Part shown: positions 48,917-56,694 of the stretch, piece after piece
Position numbering within the stretch: position 1 is the stretch's first letter
How the letters are laid out: the number at the start of each line of letters is the position of its first letter
NCBI RefSeq assembly: GCF_039543385.1
Contig: NZ_BAABJQ010000018.1
Coordinates: 62,001 to 126,000, forward strand
Length of the DNA stretch: 64,000 nt
Reading direction: 5' to 3'
From: Rugosimonospora acidiphila
GTDB taxonomy: Bacteria > Actinomycetota > Actinomycetes > Mycobacteriales > Micromonosporaceae
Translations under genes and position numbers: made by a program
Notes under the pieces: model-generated
The model's input: only the letters and a program-made list of their open reading frames with translations
Database searches by the model: none
Told to the model about the DNA's origin: nothing

Positions 48917-49444
48917 TCACAGCCGGATAACTCCTTCGGGTGTCACTACCGCGCCGACCCGCCGATCATGCTGCTCGAACGGTAGCGAATCGACGAATTC
49001 GTCCGAGTACACCGGGGCGACGCTCAGCGCGCCGGGCGCGATCCGGGCCAGCGCCCGGTCGTACGAGCCCCCGCCGCGCCCGAGCCGCATGCCGCCACGG
49101 TCCACCGCGAGCGCCGGCACGATCACCACATCGGCCTCGCCGAGCGCGCGTACGCCCAGCGGTGCCCCGTCGCCGTCGTAGACCTCCCAATCCAGGTCGA
49201 GGTCCGGCCGGACCAGCGGGACCAGCAGCCGGTCGCACACCGCCGCCAGGGCGTCGGGCAGCGCCGCGCCGCCGGGCTCCGTGGAGAACGGCACGTAACC
49301 GGCCACCGTGCGCCGGCCGCCGGCCAGCGCGACCAGCTTTTCGACGATCGCCGCGTCACAGGCGGGACGGTCGGTGCGGGCCCGCCGGGCGGCCAGCAGC
49401 TGGGTGCGCAACCGCGCCTTCGGTTGCTGCGAAAAATCGGACAC
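48917..49444 (-). CDS. 5-formyltetrahydrofolate cyclo-ligase
   Basis: Converts 5-formyl-THF with ATP to 5,10-methenyl-THF in one-carbon metabolism. A 175-residue protein with the N-terminal basic KARLRTQLLAARRAR, VAGYVPFSTEPGG, and the nucleotide/folate motif RLGRGGGSYDRALAR followed by VAPVYSDEFVDSLPFEQHDRRV. Length is normal. GTG start. Divergent from the diguanylate cyclase gene, 82 bases downstream of the FmdB start on the same strand. Confidence 0.92.
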   Translation of the reverse strand: MSDFSQQPKARLRTQLLAARRARTDRPACDAAIVEKLVALAGGRRTVAGYVPFSTEPGGAALPDALAAVCDRLLVPLVRPDLDLDWEVYDGDGAPLGVRALGEADVVIVPALAVDRGGMRLGRGGGSYDRALARIAPGALSVAPVYSDEFVDSLPFEQHDRRVGAVVTPEGVIRL

Positions 49445-49571
49445 GACACATCCTTCGCCCAGACCAGTCTATTGCAGCTGACTATGGCAGCATCAGAACC
49501 GGAGGGGGGACACGGGCCGCTAGCAGCCGCTTCGGGTCACGGCGCGGTGGTCAGGCGGCCCAGGAACTTCG

Positions 49572-51671
49572 TTGGCATTCACGCTGCGCGCCCGGCTGAC
49601 CGCGGCATTCCTCGCCGTGGTCTTCGGCCCCGTGCTGCTCGGCGCGGTCCTCGTGGCCCTCACCGTGCAGCGGGTCGACTCTGCCCGGGCGGCCGACCGG
49701 CTGAACCTGGCCAGCGACGCGGTGCGCGGCTCGGTGAACGCACTGTGCCAGCAGCTGCACGCGGTCGCCAGCACCGCCGCGCTGCTGCCCGACTCGGCCC
49801 GCGAGCCGGACGGCGTCGCGCTGGTCGCGGGCGGCGCGGCCGGCGCGGTACGGGTGGAGGACCGCTCCGGCCGGGTGCTGTTCAGCACCGGTGCCGCCCC
49901 GCCTCGACCGTGGGCCGAGTGCGCCGGCCCTCCCGGGGACGCGCCCCGACCCGGCGCCGGGCATGGGTACACGGCCATTGCCGCCCGGGTGCCCCTGCGC
50001 GACCAGCGCGGGGTGTCGGCCGGGTACGCGTTCGCCGTCCGCGCGCTGGACGCTGCCCTGCTCGCCCGGCTCACCCCGAACGCCTCGGTGACCCTGATCG
50101 GCGGCGGGCCCGAGGCGCTGTCCACCGAGCCGCTGTCGACCGAGCCGGCGAACCGGGCCGAGCGGGTGGCGGACGTCGCCGCCGGACTGCCCGACGGGGA
50201 GACCGGGCGCACCGCCGGACGGTACGTGCGGCGCCTGACCCCGGCGGCCGACGAGCCGCTGCCGCTGGCCATCTCCACGCCCGGCCCTGGCGTCGGCGGC
50301 CTGGGCCCGATCCTGGCGGGCGCGGTCGCGCTGGCCGCCACGATCGCTCTCGGGGTCGCGTGGTGGCTCGCCCGGGGTACCACCAGGCCGCTGGCCGAGC
50401 TGGCCGGCGCGGTCGACCGGGCCGCCGGCGGGGACCTGTCCGCCCGGGCGCCGGTGCGCGGCCTCGACGAGATCGGCCGGCTGGCCGCCACGTTCAACCG
50501 GATGACCCGGGAGATGCAGGCGTACGTCGGCGCGCTGACCGCGAGCCGGGACCAACTCCGCGGGCACCTCGACATGCTCGGGCGCACCCTGTCCAGCACG
50601 CACGACCTGCACCGGATTCTCGGCGTGATCCTGCAGACCGCCCGGGCGGTGACCGGCGCGCGCTCCGGCGCGGTACTGCTGGTCGAGCAGGACGCGCTGG
50701 TCGGCATCAGCGACGACCTGCCGCTGCGGGTACCGCTGGGCACCGGGCTGCTCGGCTCGGTCGCGGCCACCGGGACGCCGCTGCGTGGCAGGGTCGGCCG
50801 GGACGGCCCGGCGCTGGTGCCGGAGGAGCCGACCTGCCTGACCTATGTGGCGGTGCCGCTGCGCGGGCCGGACTCGGTACGCGGGGTGCTGGCCCTCTAC
50901 GACCGGCTCGGCGCGGACGAGTTCGACGACGCCGACGTGGCCACCCTGCGCACCTTCGCCGGCCAGGCGGCGATCGCGGTAGAGAACGTCCGCATGCACG
51001 AGGAGGCCCAGCGGCTGTCCCACACCGACCCGCTGACCGGCCTGTACAACTACCGGACGCTGAACGAGGCGCTGCGCCGCGAGGTGGAGCGGGCCGGCCG
51101 GTTCGGCCACCAGCTGTGCGTGCTGGTGCTGGATCTCGACCGGTTCAAGGAGGTCAACGACTCCTTCGGGCACGCCGCGGGGGACGCGGTGCTGGTCGAG
51201 TTCGCCCGCCGGGTACGCGCCGAGATCCGCGAGGTCGACCTCGCCTTCCGGCACGGCGGCGAGGAGTTCGTGCTGCTGCTGCCGGAGACCGACGCGCCGG
51301 GCGGGATAACGGTGGCCGAGCGGCTGTGCGCCGCGATCGGGGGAACCCCGATGGTGGTACCTCCCCGCCTGCCCGATTCCCGCGTGCACAAGCCGGCCGG
51401 CCGGGTTCCGGTGACCGTCTCCGTTGGCGTGGCGGTGTTCCCGGACGACGGGACCAGCGGCCCGGCCGTGATGGAGGCGGCCGACGACGCGCTGTACGCG
51501 GCGAAGGCGGCCGGTCGGAACACCTGCCGGGCGGCCGGCGGGGACGCGGACCTCATCGCCAGCCCGGCACCCGGCCTGAGCACCGGGGGAGCACCCGAAC
51601 TGGTGGCCGGTGGGGGTGGAAGCGGCGCGTCGACCGGCCCACACGCTCCGCGACAGTCGCGCGGCCGATAG
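49572..51671 (+). CDS. Membrane diguanylate cyclase (sensor-HAMP-GAF-GGDEF)
   Basis: A 699-residue protein. Membrane segment 1 (residues ~10-32), an extracytoplasmic sensor region (~33-235), membrane segment 2 (~240-262, AGAVALAATIALGVAWWLA), HAMP (~263-320), GAF (~345-470) and GGDEF (~480-650). The active site is GGEEF with the upstream inhibitory site RxxD (REVD) intact, so it should make c-di-GMP with product feedback. DPLTGLYNYRTLNEAL is the conserved start of the domain. No EAL domain. TTG start, ten bases upstream of galU end to start. A gene encoding such a regulator here is not part of the usual galU cluster. Confidence 0.9.
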   Translation: MAFTLRARLTAAFLAVVFGPVLLGAVLVALTVQRVDSARAADRLNLASDAVRGSVNALCQQLHAVASTAALLPDSAREPDGVALVAGGAAGAVRVEDRSGRVLFSTGAAPPRPWAECAGPPGDAPRPGAGHGYTAIAARVPLRDQRGVSAGYAFAVRALDAALLARLTPNASVTLIGGGPEALSTEPLSTEPANRAERVADVAAGLPDGETGRTAGRYVRRLTPAADEPLPLAISTPGPGVGGLGPILAGAVALAATIALGVAWWLARGTTRPLAELAGAVDRAAGGDLSARAPVRGLDEIGRLAATFNRMTREMQAYVGALTASRDQLRGHLDMLGRTLSSTHDLHRILGVILQTARAVTGARSGAVLLVEQDALVGISDDLPLRVPLGTGLLGSVAATGTPLRGRVGRDGPALVPEEPTCLTYVAVPLRGPDSVRGVLALYDRLGADEFDDADVATLRTFAGQAAIAVENVRMHEEAQRLSHTDPLTGLYNYRTLNEALRREVERAGRFGHQLCVLVLDLDRFKEVNDSFGHAAGDAVLVEFARRVRAEIREVDLAFRHGGEEFVLLLPETDAPGGITVAERLCAAIGGTPMVVPPRLPDSRVHKPAGRVPVTVSVGVAVFPDDGTSGPAVMEAADDALYAAKAAGRNTCRAAGGDADLIASPAPGLSTGGAPELVAGGGGSGASTGPHAPRQSRGR

Positions 51672-51680
51672 CCTGGCCAC

Positions 51681-52634
51681 ATGCCGGAGTTTTCGACTGA
51701 CCAACAGCCCGCACCGGATAGCAACGGTCGCTCGCGGCGTGCCGTCAAGGCGGTCATCCCCGCCGCGGGGCTCGCCACCCGATTCTTGCCAGCCACCAAG
51801 GCAGTGCCCAAGGAACTCCTGCCGGTCGTCGACCGGCCCGTCCTGCAGTACATCGTGGAGGAGGCGGCGGCGGCCGGGATCAACGACATTCTGTTGGTCA
51901 CCGGGCGCGGCAAGACCTCGATGGTGGATCATTTCGACCGCCGACCCGACCTCGAACAGCACCTGACCGCGAAGGGTGATCTCAAGCGCCTGGCCGAGGT
52001 CAAGCGCCCGGCCGAGCTGGCCGAGATCTACACCTGCCGGCAGGCCGAGCCGCTGGGGCTGGGCCACGCCGTCTCGTTCGCCGAGTCGCACGTCGGCGGG
52101 GAGGCCTTCGCGGTCCTGCTCGGCGACGAGTTCGTCGACGACAAGGACCCGCTGCTGCCCAGCATGCTCGACCTGCAGGCGCAGACCGGTGGCATCGTCC
52201 TCTCGTTGATCGAGGTTCCCTGGGACGAGGTCACCCGGTACGGCATCGCCTCGGTCAAGCCGCAGTCCACCTCGGACGGCGGCGAGATCGTCGAGGTGAC
52301 CGCGCTGGTGGAGAAGCCGAAGAAGGACGTCGCGCCCAGCAATCTCGCGGTGGTGGGCCGCTACGTGCTGCCCAACTCCATCTTCGATGCGATTCGCCGC
52401 ACCGCGCCCGGTTCCGGAGGCGAGATCCAGCTGACCGACTCGATGGCGATGCTGCTGGAGCAGGGCGTGCCGGTGCACGGCATCGTGTACCGCGGGACCC
52501 GGTACGACACCGGTGCCCCGATCGGGTACCTGCAGGCCGTCGTCCAGCTCGCCTGCCAGCGCCCGGACCTCGGTCCGAAGTTCAAGGAATGGCTCGGCGG
52601 CTTCGTCAACGGCAACATGGAACGCACCGGATGA
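51681..52634 (+). CDS. galU: UTP-glucose-1-phosphate uridylyltransferase
   Basis: Makes UDP-glucose from UTP and glucose-1-phosphate for envelope polysaccharides and trehalose. A 317-residue enzyme with the nucleotidyltransferase start KAVIPAAGLATRFLPATKAVPKELLPVVDRPVLQYIVEEA (family block), metal/UTP segments LLGDEFVDDKDPL and GKTSMVDHFDR, and the C-terminal YRGTRYDTGAPIGYLQA. ATG start, 9 bases after the diguanylate cyclase stop. Its stop codon overlaps the ATG of a mini-ORF that begins a chain leading to moeA/glp. Confidence 0.95.
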   Translation: MPEFSTDQQPAPDSNGRSRRAVKAVIPAAGLATRFLPATKAVPKELLPVVDRPVLQYIVEEAAAAGINDILLVTGRGKTSMVDHFDRRPDLEQHLTAKGDLKRLAEVKRPAELAEIYTCRQAEPLGLGHAVSFAESHVGGEAFAVLLGDEFVDDKDPLLPSMLDLQAQTGGIVLSLIEVPWDEVTRYGIASVKPQSTSDGGEIVEVTALVEKPKKDVAPSNLAVVGRYVLPNSIFDAIRRTAPGSGGEIQLTDSMAMLLEQGVPVHGIVYRGTRYDTGAPIGYLQAVVQLACQRPDLGPKFKEWLGGFVNGNMERTG

Positions 52635-52669
52635 CGGCCGCGGGCCACCCTGCGACGGCGCCGACATGA
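52631..52669 (+). CDS. Mini-ORF 1 in the galU-moeA relay (12 codons)
   Basis: Encodes MTAAGHPATAPT. The ATG overlaps the galU stop (ATGA) and the stop overlaps the ATG of the next mini-ORF (ATGA). There is no strong ribosome site of its own, so any translation would be by re-initiation. Protein function is not implied. Confidence 0.35.
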   Translation: MTAAGHPATAPT

Positions 52670-52746
52670 CCGGTGGCACGTGCCTCCACGCCCGGATTTC
52701 CGACCTGACCGGCGGCACGTGCCTGGCGAAAGAGGCGGCGGCGTGA
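52666..52746 (+). CDS. Mini-ORF 2 in the galU-moeA relay (26 codons)
   Basis: Encodes a 26-residue peptide with the internal repeat TGGTCL...TGGTCL, 13 codons apart, which mirrors the ~38-bp DNA repeat. Its stop overlaps the GTG of mini-ORF 3 (gtga). Translation is possible but unproven. Confidence 0.35.
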   Translation: MTGGTCLHARISDLTGGTCLAKEAAA

Positions 52747-52784
52747 CGGCCGACGCACACTTATCCGCAGGGGCGCCGGCATGA
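52743..52784 (+). CDS. Mini-ORF 3 in the galU-moeA relay (13 codons)
   Basis: Encodes MTADAHLSAGAPA from a GTG start, with agagg upstream. It contains a TTA leucine codon, rare in such genomes. Its stop overlaps the next ATG (ATGA). Seven of the first seven residues are identical to mini-ORF 4. Confidence 0.38.
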   Translation: MTADAHLSAGAPA

Positions 52785-52822
52785 CGGCCGACGCCCACCT
52801 ACTCGCGGAGGCGCAGGCATGA
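52781..52822 (+). CDS. Mini-ORF 4 in the galU-moeA relay (13 codons)
   Basis: Encodes MTADAHLLAEAQA, a near copy of mini-ORF 3. Upstream is caggggc; inside it, gcggagg supplies the ribosome site of moeA/glp 8 bases before that start. Its stop overlaps the moeA/glp ATG (ATGA). Confidence 0.38.
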   Translation: MTADAHLLAEAQA

Positions 52823-54099
52823 CGGCGACGGCCGAGCGGCCATCGGCTCCGGGACCCCCGGCTTGGGGGCCCGGAGCCGGGCTGACCCCGCTCGCCGAGT
52901 ACATCGCCACGGTGCTGCGCGGGCTGCGCCCGCTGCCGGCCCTCGACCTCGACCTGACCCAGGCGTACGGCAACGTGCTCGCCCAGGACGTGATCACGCC
53001 CGGTCCGCTGCCGGCCTTCGACCACGCCGACGTGGACGGGTACGCGGCCCGCTTCGAGGACGTGAGCCACGCCGAGCCGGGGCGCCCGATCCGGCTCAAC
53101 GTGATCGGCGACCTGGGCGCGTCCAGCTGGCGGCCGGTGCGGCTCACCCCGGGCACCTGTTTCTCCATCGCCGCCGGGGCGCCGCTGCCGGCGACCGCCG
53201 ACGTGATCGTGCCGACCGCGGAGACCGACCAGGGCATCGCCTCGGTCGAGATCTTCACCGCGCCTAAGCGAGGGTCCGGCATCCGCCGCACCGGCGATGA
53301 GGTCCCCGCCGGTACGGTGCTGGCCGAGTCCGGCGCGTTCGTCACGCCGGCACTGGTCGCCGTGCTGGCCGCCACCGGGATCGGGCACATCGTCGTGCGA
53401 CCCAGCCCCCGGGTGGTGGTCGTGGCCACCGGCGACGAACTGGTGGACGCGGGCCGTACGAGCCAGCCGGGCCAGCTGGTCGACGTCAACTCGCACGCGC
53501 TCACCGCAGCGGCCGCCGAGGCCGGCGCCCACGCGTACCGGGTGGGGATCTGCGACGACGATCCCGAGGGGCTGCGCGGGTTGCTGGAGGACCAGGCCCT
53601 GCGGTCCGATCTGATCATCACCACCGGAGGTACGGGCACCGGCCCGGGGGACATGGTGCGCCGGATCCTGTCCAAGGGCTCGGTTACCTTCACCGCCGTG
53701 TCCGTCTATCCAGGATCGTCATTAGGCTTCGGTACCGTGGGGAACGAGGAAGTACCGATCATCTGTCTACCCGGCGATCCGGGCTCCGCCCTGGTCGGTT
53801 TCGAGGTGCTGGCCAGGCCGGTCATCCAGGTGCTGGCCGGTGCGGAGCCGGTGTTCCGGCCCAGCGTCCGGGCGCACCTGCTGGAGACCGTGCACTCTCC
53901 GCTGGGGCTGCGCGAATTCCGCCCGGCGCAGGTCGCCGAGCGCCGTGGCGGCGGATACACGGTCCAGCCGCTGGCCGGCGGACCGTACACGCTCTCCGGA
54001 ATGGTCGAGGCCAACGGAATGATGGTGCTCGGCGAGCGGGTGACCAACGCCCCGGCCGGGTCCACCGTCGACGTGCTCCTGCTGGACCGGCGGCGATGA
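52819..54099 (+). CDS. glp: Gephyrin-like molybdotransferase (MoeA/Glp)
   Basis: A 426-residue MoeA-family protein. Blocks: DLTQAYGNVLAQDVITP, FDHADVDGYA, ADVIVPTAETDQG, GDELVDAGRTSQPGQLVDVN, and the MoCF active-site loop ITTGGTGTGPGDMVRRIL. MoeA inserts molybdate into molybdopterin. In actinobacteria the copy in the cluster galU-this-rimJ-membrane protein corresponds to Glp, described in Corynebacterium as an FtsZ-binding protein working with the membrane receptor GlpR; the context here is exactly that, so a cell-division role is likely. The ATG ends a chain of four overlapping mini-ORFs; its stop overlaps the next gene. Confidence 0.88.
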   Translation: MTATAERPSAPGPPAWGPGAGLTPLAEYIATVLRGLRPLPALDLDLTQAYGNVLAQDVITPGPLPAFDHADVDGYAARFEDVSHAEPGRPIRLNVIGDLGASSWRPVRLTPGTCFSIAAGAPLPATADVIVPTAETDQGIASVEIFTAPKRGSGIRRTGDEVPAGTVLAESGAFVTPALVAVLAATGIGHIVVRPSPRVVVVATGDELVDAGRTSQPGQLVDVNSHALTAAAAEAGAHAYRVGICDDDPEGLRGLLEDQALRSDLIITTGGTGTGPGDMVRRILSKGSVTFTAVSVYPGSSLGFGTVGNEEVPIICLPGDPGSALVGFEVLARPVIQVLAGAEPVFRPSVRAHLLETVHSPLGLREFRPAQVAERRGGGYTVQPLAGGPYTLSGMVEANGMMVLGERVTNAPAGSTVDVLLLDRRR

Positions 54100-54722
54100 T
54101 GGTGCTGCCTCCCGGCTGGCCGGTGACCCTGACCGACGGGCCCGTCGTCCTGCGCCCGTACCATCGCCGCGACGCCAAGGCCTGGTCCGAGGTGCGCCGG
54201 GCCAACGAGCAGTGGCTGGCCAAGTGGGAGCCCACGCCGCCCGGCCCGTGGTACGAGCTGAACTCGACGTCCTCGTTCCGCTATGTGCTGCGCGAGCTGC
54301 GCCGCTCGGCCCGGGTGGGCGAGGCCATGCCGTTCGCGGTCTGCTACGACGGGCAGCTGGTCGGCCAGCTGTCGATCGGGAACATCGTGCGCCGCGCCTT
54401 CTGCTCCGGCTTCGCCGGCTACTGGGTCGACTCACGGATGGCCGGGCGGGGGATCATTCCGACCGCGCTGGCGCTCGCCGTGGATCACGCCTTCTCGGCC
54501 GGCGGTCTACACCGCATCGAGGTCAATATCCGGCCCGAGAACGGGCCGTCCCGCCGGGTGGTGGAGAAGCTGGCCTTCCGCGAAGAGGCGTACCACGCCC
54601 GGTACCTGCACATCGATGGCGCCTGGCGCGACCACGTCGGGTACGCGGTGACGTCCGAGGACGTCGCCCTGGAGGGCGGGCTGCTGGCTCGCTGGCACCG
54701 GCTGTCGCGTCCCATGGTCTGA
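54096..54722 (+). CDS. rimJ: GNAT acetyltransferase (RimJ-like)
   Basis: A 208-residue N-acetyltransferase of the RimJ/RimL group: VTLTDGPVVLRPYHRRDAKAWSEVRRAN at the start, FCSGFAGYWVDSRMAGRGIIPTALALA (acetyl-CoA pyrophosphate loop) and IEVNIRPENGPSRRVVEKLAFREE. Members acetylate protein N-termini such as ribosomal protein S5; the target here is unproven. ATG start in a 4-base ATGA overlap with the glp stop, so translation is coupled. It is a constant member of the galU-glp cluster. Confidence 0.9.
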   Translation: MMVLPPGWPVTLTDGPVVLRPYHRRDAKAWSEVRRANEQWLAKWEPTPPGPWYELNSTSSFRYVLRELRRSARVGEAMPFAVCYDGQLVGQLSIGNIVRRAFCSGFAGYWVDSRMAGRGIIPTALALAVDHAFSAGGLHRIEVNIRPENGPSRRVVEKLAFREEAYHARYLHIDGAWRDHVGYAVTSEDVALEGGLLARWHRLSRPMV

Positions 54723-54833
54723 CCCGTTCGGCGACGGGCCCGACCCGCATCGGCGGTGTGGCGTGCTTGTCTGCTGGCCAGCGGGCCGTAACCTCGAATC
54801 ACAACGATGTGATTTGTGACGGGAGGGGTGAGG

Positions 54834-55682
54834 GTGCCGACCTCGGTGCTCCTCGCCGTCCTCGCCGCCGCCGGACTGCTCGCACTCGCGCCGGCACTGG
54901 TTCGCCGGTACGACGCGACCGAGCGACTGGTGGCGGAGCGGGCGATGAGCACGGCGCGGGTGATCGAACGCCAGCGTCGTCGGCGCACCGTGCCCGGGCG
55001 GCGCCCGGTGAACCCGCCCCGATCCGTCTCCCGGGTCGCCTCGGCGGCCTCGCCGGCTCCCTCGTCGCCCATCGCGACCTCCGGGGCGTCGCCAGCGGCG
55101 TCGGCGAGCCCGCCGGCCGGAGCCGCGGGTCCGGCCGCACCGGTCTCGGGCGTGCCGGTGTCCGGAGTCCCGGTGTCGGGCGCTCCGGTGTCCGGCGTGC
55201 CGGTCCCGGGCGGCGCGCCGTCGCGGCGCGCGGGCCGGTCGGCGGCCCGCCGGCGGCGCCCGCTGCCGGCCCACGCACCGGCCGTCTACCGGCGCCGGCG
55301 CGTGCTCGCGGCACTGGTGCTGCTCAACGTCATCGAGCTGTGCGGCGTCGGGCTGGTCGGCCCCGGCTTCTGGATCGGCTCGGCACCCAGCATGATCCTG
55401 CTCGCCGCCTACGTGGTGCACCTGCGCAAGCGCGCGGTGGTGGAGCGCGAGCGGCGGCGGCAGGCCGCCCGCAGGGCGGCCTGGATCGCGGCCCGGCAGG
55501 CGGAGCTTCGCCGGGAGCAGGCACGCCGGGCGGCGGCCCGGAGGGAGGCGCTACGCCGGGCGGCGGCCGCCCGGGCCGCGGCGCAGCGGGAGTCGCTGCG
55601 GCTGTCCCAGCGCTGGGTGGACGGCTCGGCACGCGGGCCGCTGCGGGGGCGGGCGTACGAGGCACGGGCGTCCGGGTACTGA
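54834..55682 (+). CDS. glpR: GlpR/SepX-like divisome membrane protein
   Basis: A 282-residue protein: N-terminal membrane segment (SVLLAVLAAAGLLALAPALV), a charged stretch with LVAERAMSTARVIERQRRRR, a Pro/Ala/Val-rich linker with VPVSGVPVSGAPVSG repeats, two more hydrophobic segments (VLAALVLLNVIELCGVGLVG and SAPSMILLAAYVVHL), and a long Ala/Arg/Glu-rich C-terminal coiled-coil-like region. Position after galU-glp-rimJ and the topology match GlpR (called SepX in Streptomyces), a septal partner of Glp. The match is by synteny and topology, not by strong motifs. GTG chosen with GGAGGG upstream; a GTG 18 bases earlier is possible. Confidence 0.72.
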   Translation: MPTSVLLAVLAAAGLLALAPALVRRYDATERLVAERAMSTARVIERQRRRRTVPGRRPVNPPRSVSRVASAASPAPSSPIATSGASPAASASPPAGAAGPAAPVSGVPVSGVPVSGAPVSGVPVPGGAPSRRAGRSAARRRRPLPAHAPAVYRRRRVLAALVLLNVIELCGVGLVGPGFWIGSAPSMILLAAYVVHLRKRAVVERERRRQAARRAAWIAARQAELRREQARRAAARREALRRAAAARAAAQRESLRLSQRWVDGSARGPLRGRAYEARASGY

Positions 55683-55774
55683 TGGACCGGCCCCCGCCCA
55701 TACTGATTCGCGGGGTCGGCACGGTACCTGTTAATCTAGGCGCCGGTCGCCCGCTTCACGGCGGAGACCGGTAA

Positions 55775-55851
55775 GGGGCTGTGGCGCAGACCGGTAGCGC
55801 ACCTCGTTCGCATCGAGGGGGTCAGGGGTTCAAATCCCCTCAGCTCCACCA
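55775..55851 (+). tRNA. tRNA-Ala (anticodon CGC)
   Basis: A 77-base cloverleaf with encoded 3' CCA. Acceptor ggggctg/cagctcc includes the G3-U70 pair that identifies alanine tRNAs; D-stem gcgc/gcgc; anticodon stem cctcg/cgagg with loop ttcgcat, anticodon CGC; T-stem agggg/cccct with ttcaaat. It stands alone after the glpR-like gene. Confidence 0.97.
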
Positions 55852-56160
55852 GTAAGTACGTTGAGCAGCAAGAATGCAGAGCCAAGGTCGCTAGGGCCCA
55901 ATGTGGGCCCGATCTCAGTTTTGATCTTGGCCTGCTGGCCGGTGTCGAGAGGCCGCATCGAGCGCTGAGCCGATTACGTTGCGGCGTCTCTGCTTCGGAG
56001 GAAGGCCGAGATCTCTTCGATGGTCCGGGGCTGGTCGGTGTTCGTCGCGGTCGAGAGGTGCGGCGGGCGGTTCGGGTCCGGCAGGTGCTGTCGGGGTTGC
56101 GGATGGCCCGGACTTGGAGGACGGGGCCGTGGCGGGGTAGAACCCGCCGTACACCGGCCT
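55852..56160. other. Gene-free stretch after the tRNA, possible gene remnant
   Basis: About 355 bases between the tRNA and the lipoprotein gene hold no convincing gene. On the minus strand one frame ends in a plausible C-terminus (TIEEISAFLRSRDAAT, around 55976-56025) whose upstream sequence (VRAIRNPDS) is in another frame, which suggests a frameshifted remnant. The family was not identified. Confidence 0.35.
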
Positions 56161-56206
56161 TAGGCCAGCGCGGCGACGACGACCAGGGCTGGTAGGCGCA
56201 TCGTGC

Positions 56207-56656
56207 TTACCAGGGGTTGCCGGCGTCGGGGTCGTTCGCGAAGACCTGCTTCTGCAACACGGACGTGGTCTGGGACGTGCCGCAGACGGCGGCGGGCAGC
56301 TTGCCGCTGGTCGCGGTCTCCTGGACCCAATCCACGATCTCCTTGCCCGCGATCGTGACGTCCACGACGCCGGCGTACCAATTGTTGAACGTGATCATGT
56401 TCGCTGACGTGATGGTCAGCTTCGTGCCCTCCACCCAAGGTGTTTGGCCCGGCGGGGTGGCCAGCCCGGTGGGCGGTTCCATCAGGCCGTTGGTCAGCGC
56501 GCACTGGATGATGAGCGCGCTCCCGTCGACCAGTCGCTCGTCAGCATTGGCGGACCCGGTCGGGGACGGGGCCGGGTGCGAGGACGACGAACAGCCCGCG
56601 ATCAGGCCTGCGATGAGAGCAGCTACGGCAAGCGCGGCCCAAGATCGCGAATTCAT
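56207..56656 (-). CDS. Putative lipoprotein, unknown
   Basis: A 149-residue exported protein with a lipobox: hydrophobic signal AALAVAALIAGLIAGC, the Cys becoming the lipidated N-terminus, then a Ser/Pro linker (SSSSHPAPSPTGSA). The mature domain (~120 residues) includes TKLTITSANMITFNNWYAGVVDVTIAGKEI and one further Cys pair (IIQCALTNG, AAVCGTS) that may form a disulfide. Family not recognised. ATG chosen after gggtgag; a GTG 9 bases earlier is also possible. Confidence 0.75.
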   Translation of the reverse strand: MNSRSWAALAVAALIAGLIAGCSSSSHPAPSPTGSANADERLVDGSALIIQCALTNGLMEPPTGLATPPGQTPWVEGTKLTITSANMITFNNWYAGVVDVTIAGKEIVDWVQETATSGKLPAAVCGTSQTTSVLQKQVFANDPDAGNPW

Positions 56657-56694
56657 GTGGCTCACCCTAGTTCTCGGGACAGCAGTTCGGTAGG

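Larger units (their letters stand above)
52631..52822 (+). repeat. Degenerate ~38-bp repeat array bridging galU and moeA/glp
   Basis: Six (a/g/c)tgac[g/c]g boxes begin at 52631, 52666, 52705, 52743, 52781 and 52819 (spacing 35, 39, 38, 38, 38). The units at 52743 and 52781 are clearly homologous over 38 bases. The last box is the start codon of moeA/glp. Each unit except the third begins with a usable start codon that overlaps the stop of the preceding frame. Confidence 0.8.

Noticed and set aside
49551..52760. 1069-codon open frame on the minus strand across the cyclase, galU and mini-ORF region
   Set aside because: It is antisense to well-supported genes (GGDEF protein, galU); its translation is Arg/Gly/His/Val-rich low complexity without any domain, typical of the complementary frame in GC-rich DNA.
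55915..56154. 79-codon minus-strand frame after the tRNA as a real gene
   Set aside because: Pro/Arg-rich, no ribosome site, and the only sequence that looks conserved (TIEEISAFLRSRDAAT) is in a different frame. Treated as a possible remnant.
56217..56693. 158-codon plus-strand frame opposite the lipoprotein
   Set aside because: The minus-strand frame has a textbook lipoprotein signal; this one has neither signal nor domain.
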